Positions 55,279 through 63,822 of a stretch of DNA of 64,000 nucleotides are shown piece by piece. How positions within the stretch are numbered: position 1 is the first letter of the stretch; each line of letters starts with the position of its first letter. Both the position numbers and the translations under genes were made by a program. This DNA is from Leifsonia sp. Root4. Its GTDB lineage: Bacteria > Actinomycetota > Actinomycetes > Actinomycetales > Microbacteriaceae. The stretch lies in assembly GCF_001425085.1 (NCBI RefSeq), contig NZ_LMDN01000001.1:466206-530205 (forward strand). Reading direction: 5' to 3'. The notes beneath the pieces are model-generated. The model was not told where the DNA came from. It worked only from the letters and a program-made list of their open reading frames with translations, and did no database searches.

Positions 55279-56429
55279 CGGGCGCCGTGCAATCGCGCCG
55301 CGTCGCGGAATGCGGAGACGTGCCCGTCAACGCACGACTCCCAGGTGAACTGGGCGGCGCGGGCGAGCCCGCGCCGGGCAAGCTCTGGCCCTGCGGCGAT
55401 CGCCTCGCGCACACCGCGTGCGATGTCTGACGGGTCGTTCGGGTCGAAGAGCACCGCGGCGTCCCCACACACCTCGGGAATCGAGCCGGCGTTCGATGCG
55501 GCAACCGGGCAGCCGGAGGCCATCGCCTCCAGTGGCGGCAGACCGAAGCCCTCGTAGAGGCTCGGGAAGACGAGGGCGGATGCGCTGCGGTAGAGCCCGA
55601 GCAGTTCCTCACGGGGAACCAGCCCGCGACGCTCCACCCACTCCGGCATGCTGCCAAGCGCGTCGAGGTTGCCCCCGGTGAGCACCAGGCGCAGCCCAGG
55701 GCGGTCGACGCGCAACAGCTCCATGGCGGAGAGGAGGGCGGCGTGGTTCTTATGCGGCCAGCCGCGGGCCGGGTAGAGCACGAAGTCCTCGCGCTCTCCG
55801 AAGAACGGGGTGAATTCCGTGATGTCGACGCCGAGCGGGATGACACGGATGCGCTCGGCGGGAACCCTCAGGTGCTTCTCGATGCCGCCACGGGCGAATT
55901 CGCTGATGGTCACGACGATGTCGGCCTTGCGGGCGGGGATCTCGTAACTGAAGACGCGGAAGAGCTTCTCGGCGAAGGAGAAGAGGTGCGGCAATTCGCG
56001 GTGCTGCACGTCGTGCACGGTCATCACCGTGGCTTGGCCGGCCGCCGCCTTCGGCACCCGCACCGTGAACGGAAAGTGCACGACGGCGGCATCGGCACTG
56101 ACCGCCCGAATCGAGCGCTTTGCAAGCGTCGCACTGAGCAGTGCGCGCAGGCGTCCAACGGTCGACGGCCGCGCGATCACACCATCGATGGCGTGTTCGG
56201 CGGTGAGTCCGGAGCTTCCGGCTGCGTTCTCCGGGACCAGGGCGTCGACGGTGACGTCGGCGCGAGCGTCGAGCCCGCGCGCGAGTTCCCGCGCGTACGT
56301 CTCGCTTCCGCCCATGCCACCTGGCACGAGCGAGAGCATGGACAGCGTCACTCTGATCGGAGTGCCGTCGCTGCGCCCGGTTTCTGTGGACGCCGAGTTC
56401 CCGGGCGCACCGTTCTTAGATACTGACAT
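55275..56429 (-). CDS. Glycosyltransferase family 4 (GT-B fold)
   Basis: 384 residues. N-terminal LSLVPGGMGGSETYARELARGL (the GT4 glycine loop) and the C-terminal donor domain with VLYPARGWPHKNHAALLSAMELL and the E-x7-E motif YEGFGLPPLEAMASGCPV. GT4 enzymes use nucleotide sugars (GDP-mannose, UDP-glucose and others) with retention. The start MSVSKNGAPG is followed by a short polar stretch; a later start near VTLSMLSLVPGG is possible. It is the first of a two-gene leftward unit. Confidence 0.88.
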   Translation of the reverse strand: MSVSKNGAPGNSASTETGRSDGTPIRVTLSMLSLVPGGMGGSETYARELARGLDARADVTVDALVPENAAGSSGLTAEHAIDGVIARPSTVGRLRALLSATLAKRSIRAVSADAAVVHFPFTVRVPKAAAGQATVMTVHDVQHRELPHLFSFAEKLFRVFSYEIPARKADIVVTISEFARGGIEKHLRVPAERIRVIPLGVDITEFTPFFGEREDFVLYPARGWPHKNHAALLSAMELLRVDRPGLRLVLTGGNLDALGSMPEWVERRGLVPREELLGLYRSASALVFPSLYEGFGLPPLEAMASGCPVAASNAGSIPEVCGDAAVLFDPNDPSDIARGVREAIAAGPELARRGLARAAQFTWESCVDGHVSAFRDAARLHGAR

Positions 56430-56524
56430 CCGGTCTAGTTTAGTGATTCGGGTGAAGCCCAGCGCGATGTGCGAGCATGGAGGGTCCTCATCGTCCCCGC
56501 TGAAAGAGCCAGGATTCCTCCCCA

Positions 56525-57409
56525 GTGACCCTTGACATCATGATGCCGTTCTACGGCAGCTTCGACCACTTCCGCGCCGCCGTCGAGAGTGTGCGCGCGC
56601 AGAGCGACCCGGACTGGCGACTCGTCGTCGTCGATGACGTCTATCCCGACCTCGCCCCCGGTGAGTGGCTCGTCGGCCTCGGAGACCCCCGGATCAGCTA
56701 TATCCGCAATGAGCACAATCTGCGCCCGAGCCGCAACTACAACAAGTGCATCACCCTCATGCAGAGCGACTTCGCCGTCCTCATGGGCTGCGACGACGTG
56801 ATGTTGCCCAACTACGTCGGCCGGGTGAAGGAACTCATCGTGCGTTTCCCCAACGCCGGCGTGATCCAGCCGGGGGTCAGCGTCATCGATGAGAACGGCG
56901 CGCCGTCGCGTCCGCTCGCCGACAGGGTGAAGGCCATCTACCGGTTCAACGGGAGCGGCGCACGGGAGTATCGCGGCGAGCAGCTGGCGACCAGCCTGCT
57001 GCGCGGGAACTGGACGTATTTCCCCTCCTTGGTCTGGAACGTCCAGGAACTGCGCAAGCGCGACTTCCGCACCGACCTCGACGTCGTTCAAGACCTCGCG
57101 ATGCTCCTGGAGATCACCAAGGGCGGCGGCTCTCTGGTGTTAGATGACGCCCTGTGCTTCAACTACCGGCGGCACTCCGCGAGCGTCTCCGCGGTGACCG
57201 GGCCGGACGGATCCAAGTTCGCCCAGGAGCTCACCCTCTTCCGTGAGACGTCGACCGCATGCACGGCCCTGGGCTGGCCGAAGGCCGCCCGAGCGGCCCG
57301 CAGGCACTTCACCTCCCGCCTGAACGCGCTGACCGAAGTACCGGCAGCCATCCGCGCCAAGAACAGCGCCGGGCGCTCCGCCCTGCTCCGCCATGTCTTC
57401 ACCGGCTAG
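56525..57409 (+). CDS. Glycosyltransferase family 2
   Basis: 294 residues. A GT-A domain with DIMMPFYGSFDHFRAAVESV, the donor-site loop VVDDVYPD and the metal site MGCDDVMLPNYV, followed by a helical C-terminus ending FTSRLNALTEVPAAIRAKNS. The acceptor and sugar are unknown. The GTG start gives VTLDIMMPFYG; an AGGA stands about 10 bases ahead. It is divergent from the GT4 gene, with the two promoters in a 95-base spacer. Confidence 0.86.
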   Translation: MTLDIMMPFYGSFDHFRAAVESVRAQSDPDWRLVVVDDVYPDLAPGEWLVGLGDPRISYIRNEHNLRPSRNYNKCITLMQSDFAVLMGCDDVMLPNYVGRVKELIVRFPNAGVIQPGVSVIDENGAPSRPLADRVKAIYRFNGSGAREYRGEQLATSLLRGNWTYFPSLVWNVQELRKRDFRTDLDVVQDLAMLLEITKGGGSLVLDDALCFNYRRHSASVSAVTGPDGSKFAQELTLFRETSTACTALGWPKAARAARRHFTSRLNALTEVPAAIRAKNSAGRSALLRHVFTG

Positions 57410-57438
57410 CGCAGAACGCCGCCACGCACAGCCATTGC

Positions 57439-57444
57439 TAGGAT
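57439..57444 (+). promoter_or_regulatory. Candidate -10 box, leaderless start of the DPM1-like gene
   Basis: TAGGAT ends 7 bases before the ATG at 57452, with no Shine-Dalgarno site in between. The box lies in the 42-base gap after the preceding glycosyltransferase gene. Confidence 0.45.
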
Positions 57445-57451
57445 CTCAAGA

Positions 57452-58189
57452 ATGACCTCTTCGCTCGCGCGCACCCTCATCGTGATGCCCGCGCTCAACG
57501 AAGAGGAGGCCGTCGGTGCCGTCGTGCGCGAAGTGTTCGAGAAGCTGCCCGGCGTCGCTGTTCTCGTGGTCGATGACGGCTCAAAGGATGCCACGGCCGC
57601 CATGGCCCGCGCAGCCGGTGCGACCGTGTTGAGCCTGCCGTACAACCTCGGCGTCGGCGGCGCGATGCGAGCCGGATTCAAGTACGCCATGGCGCACGGC
57701 TTCGAGAATGTCGTGCAGGTCGACTCCGATGGTCAGCATGATCCGGCCGGTGTTCCCGTGCTGCTCAAGACGCTCGCGGAGGCGGATCTGGTGCTCGGTG
57801 CGCGTTTCGCCGGAGAGGGCGACTACACGGTGCGTGGTCCGCGCAAGTGGGCGATGGTCGTCCTGGCCAGTGTGATCAGCCGACTCGCCAGGACGACACT
57901 CACCGATACGACGTCCGGATTCCGCGCGACCGGGCCCCGGGCCGTCGCGCTGTTCGCGGAGCATTACCCCGCTGAGTACCTCGGCGACACCATCGAGTCG
58001 CTGGTGATCGCCGCCAGGGCAGGCTGCGACATCCGTCAAGTTCCCGTCGCCATGCGTCCGCGCGCCGGCGGAACGCCGTCCCACAACCCGGTCAAAGCCG
58101 CGGCCTACCTCGGCCGCGCCGGAATGGCCCTGCTCATTGCGCTGATGCGGCCACGTGTGCCGCTCGCGGAGAAAGGCGTAGTCGCTTGA
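57452..58189 (+). CDS. DPM1-like glycosyltransferase family 2
   Basis: 245 residues. Nearly all of it is a GT-A domain: TLIVMPALNEEEAVGAVVREV, VVDDGSKDAT, QVDSDGQHDP (metal site) and the DPM-type DTTSGFRATGPRAVALFAEHYPAEY. It lacks membrane helices. Family members move mannose, glucose or another sugar from a nucleotide to polyprenyl phosphate for use outside the membrane. Its stop overlaps the DUF2304 start (TTGA), a pairing common in bacteria that may provide a membrane anchor. Confidence 0.88.
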   Translation: MTSSLARTLIVMPALNEEEAVGAVVREVFEKLPGVAVLVVDDGSKDATAAMARAAGATVLSLPYNLGVGGAMRAGFKYAMAHGFENVVQVDSDGQHDPAGVPVLLKTLAEADLVLGARFAGEGDYTVRGPRKWAMVVLASVISRLARTTLTDTTSGFRATGPRAVALFAEHYPAEYLGDTIESLVIAARAGCDIRQVPVAMRPRAGGTPSHNPVKAAAYLGRAGMALLIALMRPRVPLAEKGVVA

Positions 58190-58560
58190 GCCTCGCGAGT
58201 TACATCTTCGGAATCGCCGCAGCACTCCTGACGCTCATCGTTGTGATCGAGATGCTTCGGCGGCGTCGGCTGCGCGAGCGCCACGCCGTGTGGTGGCTGG
58301 TCGCAGGGGTGCTCGCACTGCTGATCGGGATCTTCCCCCCTGTGTTGGAGTGGGCGGCCGGCATCGTCGGTGTTGAGGTTCCCACCAATCTGGTGTTCTT
58401 CGTCAGTGTGCTGATCCTCTTCCTGGTCTGCATTCAGCACAGCGCGGAGCTCACCGATCTCGAGGACAAGACGCGCGTGTTGGCAGAACAGAGCGCGCTG
58501 CAGGATCTACGCATCGAGGCGCTCGAGTCTCGAGCGCGCCGCGAGAACGACTCGACGTAG
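58186..58560 (+). CDS. DUF2304 membrane protein
   Basis: 124 residues. Three helices (about 3-22, 38-56, 66-86; the first pair separated by RRRRLRERHAVWW) and a coiled-coil-like end (LTDLEDKTRVLAEQSALQDLRIEALESRAR). It typically accompanies DPM1-like GT2 proteins and may anchor or help flip the polyprenyl-phosphate sugar. The TTG start is set by the 4-base overlap with the preceding stop. Confidence 0.85.
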   Translation: MSLASYIFGIAAALLTLIVVIEMLRRRRLRERHAVWWLVAGVLALLIGIFPPVLEWAAGIVGVEVPTNLVFFVSVLILFLVCIQHSAELTDLEDKTRVLAEQSALQDLRIEALESRARRENDST

Positions 58561-58562
58561 CC

Positions 58563-60107
58563 GTGAGACGCCGTTCCGCAACGACGCGGACCTTCTTCAC
58601 GGCCTGGTTGTGTTTGAGCCTGCTCGCCGGGCTGTGGGCGATTGCCACTCCCCTCGCCGCTGCCCCGGATGAGCCGGCACACCTCATCAAGGCGGCGTCC
58701 GTCGCCCGCGGCCAGTTCGTCGGGGTTGCCGGGGAGAACGGCCACGCGGTCACCGTTCCGGCGGGTGTCGCATTCACTCACGCGCAGACCTGTTTCGCGT
58801 TCAACCCGGAGCAGTCGGCCGGCTGCGCGCCCTCGACCCCGCCCGGCGACGGTCTGGTCGAGACGACAACGACGGCCGGACTCTACAACCCGCTCTACTA
58901 CGCGCTCGTCGGCTGGCCGAGTCTGGTCTTCGACGGCGAGGTGGCCGTCTACGGCATGCGCATCGCGAGTGCGCTGCTCACCTCGGCGCTGCTTGCGCTC
59001 AGCTTCCTGCTCGTCGCGAGCTGGCGGCACCGAGCCATCCCGACGATCGGGCTGCTCGCTGCCGTCACCCCGCTCACCGTCTTCATCGCCGGCGTGGTGA
59101 ATCCGAGCGGCCCGGAGATCGCCGGCGTGCTCACCGTGACCGTTGCGGTGCTCTCCCTCGTCCGACACCCGGATGACGCTCGCACGACCCAACGGGTCGT
59201 CGTGCTCGCCATCGCAGGCTCCGTGGCCATGAACATGCGGGGCATCAGCCCGCTCTGGGTCGCGATCGCCGTGCTCCTCCCCGTCGCGCTGGCCAGGGGC
59301 GATCTGCTGCGCACACTCTTCCAGCGGCATGCGGTGCGGCTTGCCGCGACAATCACAGCGGCCGCCGGCGGCTTCGCGCTGCTGTGGACGACGCTCAGCA
59401 ACTCGCTCGGCTCCGCGATCGCAGACGGCGAGGTGGAAACGGACTATCCCGGTGTCGGAACGCACCCCGTCGTCGGCTTTCTGACGGTGCTGACACGCAG
59501 CTTTCAGTACGCCAGCGGCATGGTCGCCGAATTCGGGTGGGCAGACACCATCGCTCCCCCCGCGACCATCTTTGTTCTCTCGCTCCTGATCGGCGGAACC
59601 ATTCTCTTCGCCATCAGTGTGCTGCGCGGGCGGGAGCGCGTCGTTGTGCTCGCGGCGCTGACCGCGCTCGTGATGCTGCCCGCGCTCATCCAGGCGAGCT
59701 ACGTCACCCAGGGCGGCTACATCTGGCAGGGTCGCTACGCGGCACCCATGCTCGGCATTCTGCTGGTCGTGGCCGCGGCGCTGCTCGGGGATGCCGTCGC
59801 CGAGCGGGCCCCGTCGCGCGTGATCAACACTCTGCTCGGCTACTGCATCGCGCTGTGGTGCTTCGCTCAGCTGGAGAGCTTCGTCACAACGCTGGGGCGC
59901 TACGCGGTTGGTACGCCGATCGCGTGGGGCGAGTTCCTGCGCGCCCCCGAGTGGTCACCACCCGGCGGCGTCGCCATTCTCTGCTGCGCGTTCGTGCTGA
60001 CGCTCGTCGCGTGCGCGCGCGCAGGGTGGTTCTACGGGCGCGCCCCGTCGGAGTCCGGCACCGACTCGGCGCTGACGGAGCGCGAGCGCCCCGCCGTCAC
60101 CAGATAG
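58563..60107 (+). CDS. DUF2142 family membrane protein (complete copy)
   Basis: 514 residues with about eleven or twelve transmembrane helices. Near the N-terminus are ATPLAAAPDEPAHLIKAASVARGQFVG and then an external stretch with a Cys-containing motif (TCFAFNPEQSAGC). The acidic PDEPAHL after helix 1 recalls the catalytic Asp/Glu of GT-C glycosyltransferases, a plausible but unproven role. The GTG start is 2 bases after the DUF2304 stop, so it belongs to the DPM1-like/DUF2304 operon. Its last 76 bases overlap the 3' end of the convergent flippase gene. Confidence 0.88.
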   Translation: MRRRSATTRTFFTAWLCLSLLAGLWAIATPLAAAPDEPAHLIKAASVARGQFVGVAGENGHAVTVPAGVAFTHAQTCFAFNPEQSAGCAPSTPPGDGLVETTTTAGLYNPLYYALVGWPSLVFDGEVAVYGMRIASALLTSALLALSFLLVASWRHRAIPTIGLLAAVTPLTVFIAGVVNPSGPEIAGVLTVTVAVLSLVRHPDDARTTQRVVVLAIAGSVAMNMRGISPLWVAIAVLLPVALARGDLLRTLFQRHAVRLAATITAAAGGFALLWTTLSNSLGSAIADGEVETDYPGVGTHPVVGFLTVLTRSFQYASGMVAEFGWADTIAPPATIFVLSLLIGGTILFAISVLRGRERVVVLAALTALVMLPALIQASYVTQGGYIWQGRYAAPMLGILLVVAAALLGDAVAERAPSRVINTLLGYCIALWCFAQLESFVTTLGRYAVGTPIAWGEFLRAPEWSPPGGVAILCCAFVLTLVACARAGWFYGRAPSESGTDSALTERERPAVTR

Positions 60108-61324
60108 ACCGTGTGAACGAGCAGCCCGACGGTCGGCCCGAGTAGCAGGGCCAGCTCCGTGCGCAGCACGAGGTCGAGCGGCAGCATGAGAGCGGCAATC
60201 GTCGTGAGCGCTGCGAGCACCCATCCGGCCGTGTAGACGCCGTGCTTGCCCAGTGCGAGCACTGCTGGACCGCTCGCGCACAGGGCCGCGGTGACGCCGC
60301 CGGATACGACAATCACGCCGAGCACGACACCATCGACCGCGTATGCCGATCCGAACACCAGCTGCACGAGCCACGGCCCGATCGCCGCCGCGAGGAGCGC
60401 GGCAACGACGGCCACAGCCAGGATGCCCCCGATGGCGGTGAAGAAGACGCGCCAGAAGTTGCCGCCGCGGTCCTTGAACTTGACGATCAGGAAGCTCTGC
60501 AATGCGAGGACCGGGATGACAAGTGGCGCGCGGGTCAGGGTGATGACCAACAGGAGCGTCGCGAGCTGTGCGGGATCTTCTCCCGCGCTCGTTGCCCCCA
60601 TCAAGGTGGGGAATCCGCTGATGAGAGCAGCCATGGATGCCGCAGCCAACAGTGTTCTGGCCACGTTCCAGCTGAGGGCCTTGTAGCCGACATCCAGCCG
60701 CGATCGGCCGATGACGCCTCGCCTGATGACGAGCCACACGACGATGAGCGTGATCGGGAATGGCAGGGCCGTCGCGGCGGCGAGTGCGTCATCGCCTCCA
60801 CCGGAGAGCAACGCCAGACCGACCGCGAGCAGGCGCAAGACGCCGTCGAGCCCGATGAGCCAGGCCAGCGCGGCCCAGCGGTTCAGACCGTACAGCGTTC
60901 CGCACAAGGTGGCGACGACCGTGTACCCGGCCGCGCCGACGGCGATCGCGATCGCAACGATCGGGGAGCTGCCAGGAAGCACTACCGGCATCCACAGCGG
61001 AGCGCTGAATCCGACGACGGCGCCGACGAGAACCGTCGCTACGATTCCGAAGTTCCGCGCGACGTGGGCACCGGCTTCCGCCCGCGCCGAGCCCTCCTCG
61101 TGCGGAGACGTCGCGCGGCTCACCTCCTGCTGGATGCCGGAGAGGGTGCCGACCAGCAGGTAGAGAGTGCCCCAGAAGACGCTGAACGCGACATAGCGCT
61201 CCGGACCGATGACGCCGGCAACGAGCCCCAGCGTCACATAACCGGAGATTCCCGCGATGACCGTCGCCAGAAGGATGAGCCTGACTCCGCTGAATCGGCC
61301 GGCGGCTGCGCGGGGGTCGCTCAT
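60032..61324 (-). CDS. Polysaccharide flippase-like membrane protein (MOP superfamily)
   Basis: 430 residues, twelve to fourteen hydrophobic helices with the basic loop patterns of Wzx/MATE-like exporters (VAFSVFWGTLYLLVGTLSGIQQEVSRA; VALQSFLIVKFKDRGGNFWRVFF). It probably moves a lipid-linked sugar across the membrane. It starts 3 bases after the epimerase gene and belongs to the leftward acyltransferase-epimerase-flippase unit. The 3' end overlaps the convergent DUF2142 gene by 76 bases. Confidence 0.82.
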   Translation of the reverse strand: MSDPRAAAGRFSGVRLILLATVIAGISGYVTLGLVAGVIGPERYVAFSVFWGTLYLLVGTLSGIQQEVSRATSPHEEGSARAEAGAHVARNFGIVATVLVGAVVGFSAPLWMPVVLPGSSPIVAIAIAVGAAGYTVVATLCGTLYGLNRWAALAWLIGLDGVLRLLAVGLALLSGGGDDALAAATALPFPITLIVVWLVIRRGVIGRSRLDVGYKALSWNVARTLLAAASMAALISGFPTLMGATSAGEDPAQLATLLLVITLTRAPLVIPVLALQSFLIVKFKDRGGNFWRVFFTAIGGILAVAVVAALLAAAIGPWLVQLVFGSAYAVDGVVLGVIVVSGGVTAALCASGPAVLALGKHGVYTAGWVLAALTTIAALMLPLDLVLRTELALLLGPTVGLLVHTVYLVTAGRSRSVSAESVPDSDGARP

Positions 61325-61327
61325 GTG

Positions 61328-62395
61328 TTACGCCTGCGCCGCAATCCACTCCTGCAGCCCGGCGACACCCTGCGCGACGCTCCACTGCGGCGCCCAGTCC
61401 AGCTCGGCCAGAGTGCGATCAATGGTGCAGGCCGCGAAACGCACGTCGCCGTCGCGGAAAGCCCCGTTGATGGCCGGCGCCGGAGCACCGTGGTACTCCG
61501 CGATGGCTGCGGCCAGCTCGAGGATCGTCGTGCCGACACCGGAGCCGACGTCGTAGCGACTCACGCCGCTCGCGCGCGGGCGGGCGAGGGCGGCCACGAA
61601 GGCGTTGGCCACGTCGTCGATGTACACGAAGTCGCGGGTGATGAGACCGTCCTCGTAGACCGGGATGGACGCTCCCTGTTCGGCCATCTGGGAGAACAGC
61701 GAGACGATGCCGGTGTACGAGTTGATGAGCGACTGGCCGGGGCCGTACACGTTCTGCAGGCGCAGAATCGTCAACTCGGTGTCGAGCGCCCCGACCCAGG
61801 CGGCGAGGATGTGCTCCTGCGCGAGCTTCGTCGCACCGTAGACGCTCGTGGGGCTCGGGATCGTCGCATCGACGGAGCTCGGGAGTGCGCGAGCGCCCGG
61901 GAAGTCCCACTGCCCGGCCTCGAGCTGAGCGTGGCTGCGCATTCCCGGCTGGTAGACGGTTCCGTCCTCACGCTGCCAGGATCCCTCGCCGTACACGGCG
62001 CGGCTGCTGCTCAACACGATCCGTGCCGGCACGTGCCCCGCCCGTCCGAGTGCATCGAGCATTGCGGTCGTGCCGACGACGTTGGCGTCGGCGTGGCGGG
62101 TCGCCTCGTGCAGCGACTGCGCCGTCCCGGTCTCCGCCGCGAGGTGGATGATCACGTCGGGACGGACGGACGCGAGGACCTCGTCCCAGACGGCAGCGTC
62201 GGTGACGTCGCCGACGATCAGTTCGGCGGCAGAGTGCAGATCCGCCGGGCGTTCCGCGGTCTGGTGCACCTGCGGGTGCATGACGTCGACAGCGACCCAG
62301 CGCTCCGATGATGCCGCGAGCTTCTGCGAGAGTGCACAACCGATGAAGCCGGCTCCGCCCGTCACGAGTACAACGCCCAACTGAGCATTAGCCAT
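61328..62395 (-). CDS. NAD-dependent epimerase/dehydratase, sugar-nucleotide type
   Basis: 355 residues of the extended SDR family. VLVTGGAGFIGCALSQKLA (NAD loop), DVTDAAVWDEVLASVRPDVIIHLAAETG, SSSRAVYGEGSW, catalytic SVYGATKLAQEH (YxxxK) and RLQNVYGPGQSL. The C-terminal sugar-binding part (DGLITRDFVYIDDVANAFVAAL) is intact. Relatives include dTDP-glucose dehydratases and UDP-sugar epimerases; the exact reaction is not clear. Its start overlaps the acyltransferase stop by 8 bases. Confidence 0.88.
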   Translation of the reverse strand: MANAQLGVVLVTGGAGFIGCALSQKLAASSERWVAVDVMHPQVHQTAERPADLHSAAELIVGDVTDAAVWDEVLASVRPDVIIHLAAETGTAQSLHEATRHADANVVGTTAMLDALGRAGHVPARIVLSSSRAVYGEGSWQREDGTVYQPGMRSHAQLEAGQWDFPGARALPSSVDATIPSPTSVYGATKLAQEHILAAWVGALDTELTILRLQNVYGPGQSLINSYTGIVSLFSQMAEQGASIPVYEDGLITRDFVYIDDVANAFVAALARPRASGVSRYDVGSGVGTTILELAAAIAEYHGAPAPAINGAFRDGDVRFAACTIDRTLAELDWAPQWSVAQGVAGLQEWIAAQA

Positions 62396-63602
62396 TGTTC
62401 AGATCTCCGATCGATTCGTTGGTGCTGGCCTGCGCGCGGCCGAAGCGTGCGCGCACCCGCTGATACCAATAGTTGAGCCCGCGACCCGGGCCCCAGTCCT
62501 TGAGTGCCAAAGCCCGCTTCTCGATGAGGTGCCAGCTGGCGAAAGCCAGAGCACACGAGAGCACGAGCGAGATCACGATGTAGATCGGGTACCCCCAGCG
62601 GTTCCAGCCCATGTAGGCGGCGAACTGCTGAACGAGGAAACCGTAGAGGTAGATGCCGTACGAGTAGTCGTTCTTGCTGAACATCTTCTTGAACGGCGTG
62701 GGTGCGCGTACCGCCAGCCACATCAGCAGGTACGCGAACGCCGGGAAGCCGACGATGCCGAATCCCCCGTTGATGAGCGTGTAGATCGTGACAGCGGCGG
62801 CGAGCAGCCCGAGCTTGTCGTCGATGATCACCTTGTCCGCGTAGACCGCGAAGCACGCCCCCCACAGGAAGATCAGTGTGAGGTTGATCGTGAGCGGGTC
62901 GGACAGCCACGGCACGACCTGCCCGAGGGTCTGTGGCGATGCGAAGCGGACGATCTGCAGAAACAGAAAGACGACGGTGAGCGCCGCGATGATGATCTTG
63001 GCCCGGCTGAAGACGCCGAAGAGCACGAGAACACCGATCAGCAGGTAGCAGTACCACTCGTAGCTCAGTGTCCACAGTGATCCGTTGAAGACGCTGCCTG
63101 CGATCTCGCCGTATGGCGTCGTCGTGGCGAAAATGTCGTGGATTCCCCACTGGTGGATCGTGAGCTGCCAGTTCAGCGAGATGTAGCCGAATGGGCCACC
63201 GGCGCCCGGCGTGAAGTACTCACTCATCGGGCGCTGTTCCATCAACCAGACGGCTGGCCCCACAATGAAGGCGCCGACGGCCAGCACGATCCAGAATGCG
63301 GGGAAGATACGCAATGCCCGTCGCCAGATGTACTCCAACACGCCACTCGCCATGCCGCTGCGCGTGATGAGGTACCCGCTGATGGCGAAGAAACCAATCA
63401 CCGCGACCCCGCCGAGATTCTCTTGGCTGTGGAATCGGGTGAAGAACGGGTCGTTGCCCCATCCGGAGAGCGGGAAGCCATGAGAGACGATGACCGCGGC
63501 CGCCAACAGGAAACGGATGACGCCGAGGGCATTGTGGCGGCCGCTCAATCCGCTGCGCAGAGTCACGCGTTCGACGGGCGCTGGGCTCACATCAGTACTC
63601 AC
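62388..63602 (-). CDS. Acyltransferase family 3 membrane protein
   Basis: 404 residues with ten or so transmembrane helices. The N-terminal segment GVIRFLLAAAVIVSHGFPLSGWG carries the conserved Arg and His of AT3 acyltransferases, and GYLITRSGMASGVLEYIWRRALRIFPAFWIVL follows. Such enzymes O-acetylate or otherwise acylate cell-surface sugars. The GTG start at 63602 (VSTDVSPAPVERV) is a best guess; the frame is open 29 codons further upstream. It is the first gene of the leftward unit and divergent from the second DUF2142 gene. Confidence 0.85.
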   Translation of the reverse strand: MSTDVSPAPVERVTLRSGLSGRHNALGVIRFLLAAAVIVSHGFPLSGWGNDPFFTRFHSQENLGGVAVIGFFAISGYLITRSGMASGVLEYIWRRALRIFPAFWIVLAVGAFIVGPAVWLMEQRPMSEYFTPGAGGPFGYISLNWQLTIHQWGIHDIFATTTPYGEIAGSVFNGSLWTLSYEWYCYLLIGVLVLFGVFSRAKIIIAALTVVFLFLQIVRFASPQTLGQVVPWLSDPLTINLTLIFLWGACFAVYADKVIIDDKLGLLAAAVTIYTLINGGFGIVGFPAFAYLLMWLAVRAPTPFKKMFSKNDYSYGIYLYGFLVQQFAAYMGWNRWGYPIYIVISLVLSCALAFASWHLIEKRALALKDWGPGRGLNYWYQRVRARFGRAQASTNESIGDLNNG

Positions 63603-63822
63603 TCGCACCCGGATTCTCGCTCGGTCAGTTCGGACAAATCGACGGCATCGACCCTGGTTCCGGGCACACTCGCTCACGACAAGCGCCAATCTTTCTCGAT
63701 TTTAGCGCAGATCGGCTGAAGGACTGCTCCCCATGGGCGCCGCGCGGGAGCGATGTCCTAGGGTTGGGGATGATCTGCGGGCCCGGCCCGATCCGAATCT
63801 TTCCACGAGAAGTGAACCGAGC

